Shown here piece after piece: positions 59,073 through 64,000 of a stretch of DNA of 64,000 nt. Numbering within the stretch: the first letter of the stretch is position 1; each line of letters starts with the position of its first letter. The translations under genes were made by a program, and so were the position numbers. The stretch spans positions 40,001-104,000 of the forward strand of contig NZ_BALM01000004.1 in assembly GCF_000614975.1 (NCBI RefSeq), given 5' to 3'. The notes beneath the pieces are model-generated. The model saw only the letters and a list, made by a program, of their open reading frames with translations, was not told where the DNA came from and did not search any database. Origin of the DNA: Shewanella marina JCM 15074 (lineage in GTDB: Bacteria > Pseudomonadota > Gammaproteobacteria > Enterobacterales > Shewanellaceae).

Positions 59073-59891
59073 ATGTCATCAGAGTTAACTGAAGGGGCTA
59101 GTTCGGCCAATTCTGAGGTTCAATTGCCACTGGCAATGATCCGTGGCGAGCCTTTTACCGAGCTTCCCCTTGATCTGTTTATTCCGCCAGAGGCGCTCGA
59201 GGTTTTTCTTGAGGCATTTGAAGGGCCTCTAGATCTACTTTTATACCTTATCCGTCGTCAGAAGATGGATGTTGTTGATTTACCGATTAATCAAATTACT
59301 CATCAATACCTGCAATATATTGATTTGTTGCAGGGCGCAAAGGTGGAGCTTGCAGCTGATTATTTGGTGATGGCGGCAACCTTAGCAGAGATAAAATCAC
59401 GCCTCCTTTTACCTAAGCTCATCATTGAAACTGATGAAGAGGTTGACCCTCGTGCTGAGTTAATTAGGCAATTACAAGCTTATGAAGTCATCAAAAATGC
59501 CTCGTTTGAGCTAGATACTCTCCCGCGGATGGAACGTGATCACTTTCAAGCAAAAGTGGCAGTTTCTGGCTCGATAAAACCTGTGGTAACGCCACCAGAT
59601 GTTTCTTTGTTTGAATTAGCTAGAGCGTTTTCAGATGTATTAAAGCGCATAGAAGTTAATGTGAATCATCAAGTTAAACGTGAAGTTCTGTCTACTCGTG
59701 AGCGTATGACTCAAATTTTAGCCATGTTAAATAGTGAAACTTTCACACCATTTATTGAGTTATTTACTGTTGAAGAAGGTCGTAGTGGTGTTGTGGTGAG
59801 TTTTCTCGCATTAATGGAACTGGTAAAAGAAAGGCTAGTAGAGCTAGTGCAAACTGAACCTTTAGCGCCGATTTATGTAAGGGCATTTTAA
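59073..59891 (+). CDS. scpA: segregation and condensation protein A
   Basis: Kleisin subunit of the Smc-ScpAB condensin. Core motifs EVFLEAFEGPLDLLLYLIRRQKMDVVDLPI and YLVMAATLAEIKSRLLLP at the N-terminus, winged-helix C-terminus with VVSFLALMELVKERLVEL. 272 residues. A bacterium with ScpAB rather than MukBEF alone is consistent with Shewanella and relatives. Overlaps nothing; scpB starts immediately after its stop. Confidence 0.96.
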   Translation: MSSELTEGASSANSEVQLPLAMIRGEPFTELPLDLFIPPEALEVFLEAFEGPLDLLLYLIRRQKMDVVDLPINQITHQYLQYIDLLQGAKVELAADYLVMAATLAEIKSRLLLPKLIIETDEEVDPRAELIRQLQAYEVIKNASFELDTLPRMERDHFQAKVAVSGSIKPVVTPPDVSLFELARAFSDVLKRIEVNVNHQVKREVLSTRERMTQILAMLNSETFTPFIELFTVEEGRSGVVVSFLALMELVKERLVELVQTEPLAPIYVRAF

Positions 59892-60466
59892 TTGACCGAT
59901 TTTAGTCAAAAACAACTCGAACAATTAATTGAAGCGTGTCTTTTTGTGGTTGCAAAACCCATGACTATCAAGGCATTGCAAGAGACTGCATTAGTTAATT
60001 TAAACGTATCAAATGCTGCGGTGAAAGCCGCATTAGAAAGTTACAGTTACATTACCATGAACGTGGTGTGCAGTTAGTTAAAGTGGCTGGTGGTTATCGC
60101 TTTCAGTCATTAACCTCGTTGAGTCCTTATTTGCAATTTTTATGGCAAGAAAAGGCGCCTAAATATTCTCGTGCAACCCTTGAAACGCTAGCAGTTATTG
60201 CTTATCAGCAGCCGGTATCACGTGGTGATATTGAACAAGTACGTGGCGTTGCAGTGAGCAGCCAAATTATAAAATCATTGCAAGATCGTGGTTGGATTAA
60301 AGTTGTTGGTCATAGAGAGGTGCCTGGCCGGCCAGCGTTGTATGCAACCACAGCCGATTTTTTAGCTTATTTTGGACTTGAAAGTATTACCCAATTGCCG
60401 CCATTGTCAGATCCTAAATCTGTCGAAGTGCTACTTGGTGGTATTCAGAGTTCTAATGATGAATAA
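59892..60466 (+). CDS. scpB: segregation and condensation protein B, frameshifted in this sequence
   Basis: Two winged-helix domains that bind ScpA. The TTG start at 59892 abuts the scpA stop. The first frame breaks at 60041-60042: AALESYSYITMNVVCS should read AALESLQLHYHERGVQLVKVAGGYRFQS when one T is added. The remainder (ETLAVIAYQQPVSRGDIEQVRGV, VGHREVPGRPALYATT) is normal. Restored length 191 residues. Confidence 0.95.
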
Positions 60467-60533
60467 CTGATTACGCCTGTATTGGTCATAAATTCTGCTA
60501 TGTTTTTAGTAGGGTCTTTTCAATACAGGCGAT

Positions 60534-62153
60534 ATGATTATGCTGCGTTGGCTTTGTTTAGTGTTTTTGTTTTGTCTAACATTATCAGTTAACGCGCATG
60601 CAAAACCCTCCTCGAAAGTGCTTGAGCAACAAATCCAACAGTTGACTGAGCATATGCAACACTACATCAATCAATTACCCAGTACTAAAGGCGAGTTACG
60701 CGTCTTAACTGAATACCGCATCAACCAAAAAAACAGTCAAATAAGAAATCTGATTAAACAGCTAATGCATCATGTTGAGCCTAAAAATGCTAAATTAATT
60801 AACTTAGTTAATTTACAGATTGGTTATGTGCAACAATCCATATTGGTGGTGAAGTTCGATATTGAAAATCTTCAGCGTCAGCTAGGAACGAAGAACGATT
60901 ATCAAATTATGATATTCATCGCGAAACGTTCACAGCAACTCGGCAGATATTTACAGCAACAACAGCAAAATATAAGTTGGTTACAACAACTGTCATTACC
61001 AAGCGAGCCATTAACTAAAGAAATATTAAAACAGCTAACTGATCGTGCAGATAGCCAATCAAGCTTATTACTGTTTACGCAATCACAATTGAAATCAGCT
61101 ACTTCGGCGTTAAGACTCGCGGGTAAACATGCGACAAAAACAGAGACACAACGGGTACTTGAGTTACAAAACTTATTGACTATTGCAAGTGCTAATTTGG
61201 TGCAAACAATTGAGCAATTAGATTCATTTAAACAAAATACCGATGCGTTTAAACAAGTGTTATTTAAAGTCTCTGGTGATATTGCTAACGATGGTTTGAA
61301 TTTCAAAATAGCCCAAAGCTTGGTTGAACAATGGCTAGTGGTGATGAATAAACAGATTGTATTACACGGTCCTACTTATCTATTTAAGTTTTTTATTTTC
61401 ATCAGCATTATCTTGATTTCACTGTTATTAGCTAATGTTGGTAAACGGATTATCCGTACTGCGGTAGTGCATTCTAGCTTGAATCTAAGTCATCTTTTAC
61501 AAGATTTTTGTGTGTCGTTATCGAGTAAAATTATCATTTGTATCGGTATACTCATTGCCATTTCTCAGCTAGGCGTGGAAATTGGACCCTTACTGGCTGG
61601 ATTTAGTATTGCCGGTATCGTGATTGGTTTTGCGCTTAAAGATACCTTATCTAATTTTGCTTCAGGTATGATGATTTTAATCTATCGCCCCTATGATGTT
61701 GGTGACTTAATTACTGCTGCTGGGGTAACGGGGAAAGTGAGCCATATGAGCTTGGTATCAACGATTATTAAAACGACCGATAATCAACGACTTATTATTC
61801 CCAATAACAAAATCTGGCGCGATACCATAAATAATATTACGGTTGAGTTTCAACGTCGTGTCGATATGGAGTTTGGTATTGGCTATGGTGATGATATTGA
61901 GCTGGCTGAAAAATTACTGACTGATATTGTGACTTCGCACCCTAAGGTATTAAAAGAGCCTGAGGTTATGATCAAATTACACAATTTAGGCGATTCATCG
62001 GTCGATTTTATTGTACGTCCTTGGGTGAAGCCTGAAGATTATTGGGATGTATATTGGGATATTACCAAAGAAGTGAAATTACGCTTCGACCGTGAAGGTA
62101 TTAGCATTCCTTTCCCGCAACGAGATGTGCATATTTATCCTGCTGCAGAGTGA
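60534..62153 (+). CDS. MscS-family mechanosensitive channel with N-terminal periplasmic domain
   Basis: 539 residues. Signal-like N-terminus (MIMLRWLCLVFLFCLTLSVNAHA), a Gln-rich helical periplasmic domain of about 260 residues, then the channel module: helices about residues 280-365 including GFSIAGIVIGFALKDTLSNFASGMMILIYRPYDVGD, the pore-lining helix of MscS, and the beta domain (RLIIPNNKIWRDTINNIT). Protects against osmotic downshock. Start is ATG at 60534, before which ACAGGCG is a weak ribosome site. Confidence 0.9.
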   Translation: MIMLRWLCLVFLFCLTLSVNAHAKPSSKVLEQQIQQLTEHMQHYINQLPSTKGELRVLTEYRINQKNSQIRNLIKQLMHHVEPKNAKLINLVNLQIGYVQQSILVVKFDIENLQRQLGTKNDYQIMIFIAKRSQQLGRYLQQQQQNISWLQQLSLPSEPLTKEILKQLTDRADSQSSLLLFTQSQLKSATSALRLAGKHATKTETQRVLELQNLLTIASANLVQTIEQLDSFKQNTDAFKQVLFKVSGDIANDGLNFKIAQSLVEQWLVVMNKQIVLHGPTYLFKFFIFISIILISLLLANVGKRIIRTAVVHSSLNLSHLLQDFCVSLSSKIIICIGILIAISQLGVEIGPLLAGFSIAGIVIGFALKDTLSNFASGMMILIYRPYDVGDLITAAGVTGKVSHMSLVSTIIKTTDNQRLIIPNNKIWRDTINNITVEFQRRVDMEFGIGYGDDIELAEKLLTDIVTSHPKVLKEPEVMIKLHNLGDSSVDFIVRPWVKPEDYWDVYWDITKEVKLRFDREGISIPFPQRDVHIYPAAE

Positions 62154-62355
62154 TTCATCGTTATGGAAGTTGTGCTTGTATTAGGCAATTGAATAAATAG
62201 CTCATAAACAATGAGGTAATTTAGCGATGATCTGGTATTATGCGCGGTAATAAGTTTTAGATTATGTATGTGACTGCATACATAATGACCTACCTAAATT
62301 TTCTTACAAGACTAAGTTATTGTAACTAAGTTGTTTTTATATAAAGAGTCTACTA

Positions 62356-63228
62356 ATGAGTGAAAAATTGCAGAAAGTCTTGGCCCGTGCAGGCCATGGC
62401 TCCCGTCGTGAGATGGAGGCATGGATTGCTGCAGGCCGAGTTAGTATTGACGGTGAAATTGCCAAGTTAGGTGACAGAATTGCGGCAGACGCTAAAGTGC
62501 GTTTGGATGGCCGTTCTGTTTCATTAAAATCTGCTGAAGATATCGTTTGTCGTGTGATTGCTTATCATAAGCCTGAAGGCGAGATTTGTAGTCGTAAAGA
62601 TCCAGAAGGTCGTCCAACAGTTTTTGATCGTTTGCCTAAAGTGCGTGATGCTCGCTGGGTTGCTGTTGGTCGTTTAGATATTAACACTTCAGGTTTATTA
62701 CTGTTTACCTCTGACGGTGAACTTGCTAACCGTTTGATGCATCCATCAAATGAAGTTGAGCGTGAATATGCGGTACGTACTTTTGGTGAAGTAACCGAAA
62801 CTGCAGTACAACGTTTACGTTCTGGTGTGGTGTTAGAAGATGGCCCTGCGCAATTTGACCACATTAAATCTGCTGGTGGTGAAGGTATCAACCAGTGGTG
62901 GCATGTTGGTTTGAAAGAGGGACGTAACCGCGAAGTTCGTCGCTTATGGGAATCTCAAGAGATCCAAGTAAGTCGTCTAATCCGTATTCGTTACGGCATG
63001 ATTGAGTTACCTAAATCATTACCACGTGGTGGTTGGATTGAGTTACCAATTGAACAGGTTAACTATCTACGCCAACTTGCAGGTTTAGAGGCTGAAACTC
63101 GTAGTATGTTAGGTACTGATAAACACAGCGTTGCACGTGCCAAAGTGCGTAGTGCTAAAATCCGCCGTGCAGTACGTAAGCATAAAACGACTGGTGGCAG
63201 TCAAAAGCCTGGCCGTCAACGCAGCTAA
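62356..63228 (+). CDS. rluB: 23S rRNA pseudouridine(2605) synthase
   Basis: RsuA-family pseudouridine synthase. N-terminal S4 domain ([21 protein letters not shown]) and catalytic Asp in [17 protein letters not shown]. The Lys/Arg-rich C-terminal tail ([21 protein letters not shown]) is typical of RluB as opposed to RsuA/RluE/RluF. The ATG at 62356 follows AAGAGTC. Confidence 0.93.
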   Translation: MSEKLQKVLARAGHGSRREMEAWIAAGRVSIDGEIAKLGDRIAADAKVRLDGRSVSLKSAEDIVCRVIAYHKPEGEICSRKDPEGRPTVFDRLPKVRDARWVAVGRLDINTSGLLLFTSDGELANRLMHPSNEVEREYAVRTFGEVTETAVQRLRSGVVLEDGPAQFDHIKSAGGEGINQWWHVGLKEGRNREVRRLWESQEIQVSRLIRIRYGMIELPKSLPRGGWIELPIEQVNYLRQLAGLEAETRSMLGTDKHSVARAKVRSAKIRRAVRKHKTTGGSQKPGRQRS

Positions 63229-63246
63229 ACAATATGTTTATGATTT

Positions 63247-63275
63247 TAAAGGCCGCTTTTTAGCGGCCTTTTTGT
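63247..63275 (+). terminator. terminator after rluB
   Basis: AAAGGCCGCT and AGCGGCCTTT form a 10-base stem with a TTTT loop, followed by T residues, 18 bases after the rluB stop. Confidence 0.88.
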
Positions 63276-63373
63276 TTTTAAATATTGGGAATTGGTATAA
63301 CTAGCTAATGCAGAAGTGAATCAGATGGGTATAATGTTGAAAAGATAATGTTAATAATAAACAAGAAGATCAC

Positions 63374-64000
63374 ATGTTACCTTTGCTGACCCACCAACAT
63401 AATTTACCGCAAGTTTATTTAGATTACTTACACGCGTTAGAGCAAACTGATTTTAGTGGCGATATAGACAGCAGCTATAAAGCAAGATTAGTTCAGGCGA
63501 CTGATAATTCTGTATATCAGTTTTTACCTCAGAGTGTGTTGTTTCCTCGATCTACTGCGGACATTCAAATCGCACTTGCGTTAGCTGATGAACCAGAATT
63601 TTCTGATATCACCTTTAGCGCTCGTGGTGGTGGTACTGGTACAAATGGGCAATCTTTAACGAATGGTTTGGTGATGGACTTATCTCGATATATGACCAAT
63701 ATTATTGAGATTAATCCTGATGAATGCTGGGTCAGAGTCGAGGCGGGTGTTGTTAAAGATGCGCTTAATGACGCTCTACGTGAACATGGTTTTTTCTTTA
63801 GCCCCGATTTATCTACATCGAATCGAGCAACGATTGGTGGCATGATTAATACTGATGCATCAGGAGCAGGTTCTTTAGTTTACGGCAAAACATCCGATCA
63901 TGTATTAACTCTGACCAGTGTATTAATTGATGGCAGTGTGTTGAGAACTGAAACAATTTCTAAATCTCAAGCATTAGATATGCCTACCACAAACCTAGCA
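63374..64000 (+). CDS. ydiJ: YdiJ-like FAD-binding oxidoreductase, 3' end outside the window
   Basis: The frame is open to the window edge (209 residues visible). It begins MLPLLTHQHNLPQVYLDYLHAL and contains the FAD_binding_4 (PCMH) motifs TFSARGGGTGTNGQSLTNGLVMDLSRYM, IEINPDECWVRVEAGVV and DLSTSNRATIGGMINTDASGAGSLVYGKTSDHVL, very close to E. coli YdiJ (about 1018 residues), reported as a D-2-hydroxyglutarate dehydrogenase with Fe-S domains at the C-terminus. Only the FAD half is visible here. Confidence 0.9.
   Translation, partial: MLPLLTHQHNLPQVYLDYLHALEQTDFSGDIDSSYKARLVQATDNSVYQFLPQSVLFPRSTADIQIALALADEPEFSDITFSARGGGTGTNGQSLTNGLVMDLSRYMTNIIEINPDECWVRVEAGVVKDALNDALREHGFFFSPDLSTSNRATIGGMINTDASGAGSLVYGKTSDHVLTLTSVLIDGSVLRTETISKSQALDMPTTNLA

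Overview
The window looks like a piece of chromosome from a gammaproteobacterium of the Shewanella/Alteromonadales type. The inference rests on protein sequences that read like Shewanella (PheS, the TrpH-YciO-ScpA-ScpB-RluB neighbourhood), enterobacterial-type his and trp operons with peptide-leader attenuators, and a GlyGly-CTERM tail on a secreted peptidase. No rRNA or tRNA gene was seen, so the genus is inferred, not proven.

Layout. 1-5.2 kb: end of an agmatinase, pdxH, yaiI, a YceI-like exported protein, an exported protein with two retropepsin-like domains, and a membrane sensor ending in PAS. 5.4-5.6 kb: a MITE-like element. 5.9-9.6 kb: pheS-pheT-ihfA. 9.7-12.2 kb: lpxM and an aromatic amino acid permease with an unusual control region. 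12.2-19.5 kb: the his operon hisG-D-C-B-H-A-F-IE on the minus strand behind a His-rich leader peptide and attenuator. 19.8-21.7 kb: helicase yoaA. 22.0-26.0 kb: an A+T-rich accessory island of small exported proteins, including a degenerate Rieske-like/ankyrin protein, followed by a tandem repeat array and a REP-type transposase. 26.3-32.5 kb: a sarcosine oxidase operon (soxB-D-A-G) plus an Ldh2-family dehydrogenase. 33.4-38.7 kb: gltS, a lipoprotein, xthA and small genes. 38.7-44.6 kb: the ribose operon rbsD-A-C-B-K and rbsR. 44.9-50.5 kb: an epimerase, an APC permease, yciI, yciB and a secreted M14 peptidase. 50.6-57.5 kb: trpE-G-D-CF-B-A with a Trp leader. 57.6-64 kb: trpH, yciO, scpA, scpB, an MscS channel, rluB and the start of a YdiJ-like flavoprotein.

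At least twelve genes in this sequence, several of them conserved housekeeping genes (pdxH, hisA, hisH, hisB, scpB, trpH, yciO, gltS and others), are each interrupted by exactly one missing base. Restoring one base gives a normal-length protein in every case. This is more likely a sequencing or assembly artefact than twelve true mutations, so I describe these as single genes with their full extents.

The most interesting biology is (a) the exported protein at 22.0-22.9 kb, which keeps the two Rieske disulfide cysteines but has lost all four iron-sulfur ligands and carries ankyrin-like repeats, within an island that could be an immunity-type array; (b) a nested, perfectly symmetric set of four TTAGGC half-sites over the permease promoter, together with a Tyr-containing leader peptide; (c) the tandemly duplicated retropepsin-like protein; and (d) the repeat array next to the REP-type transposase.
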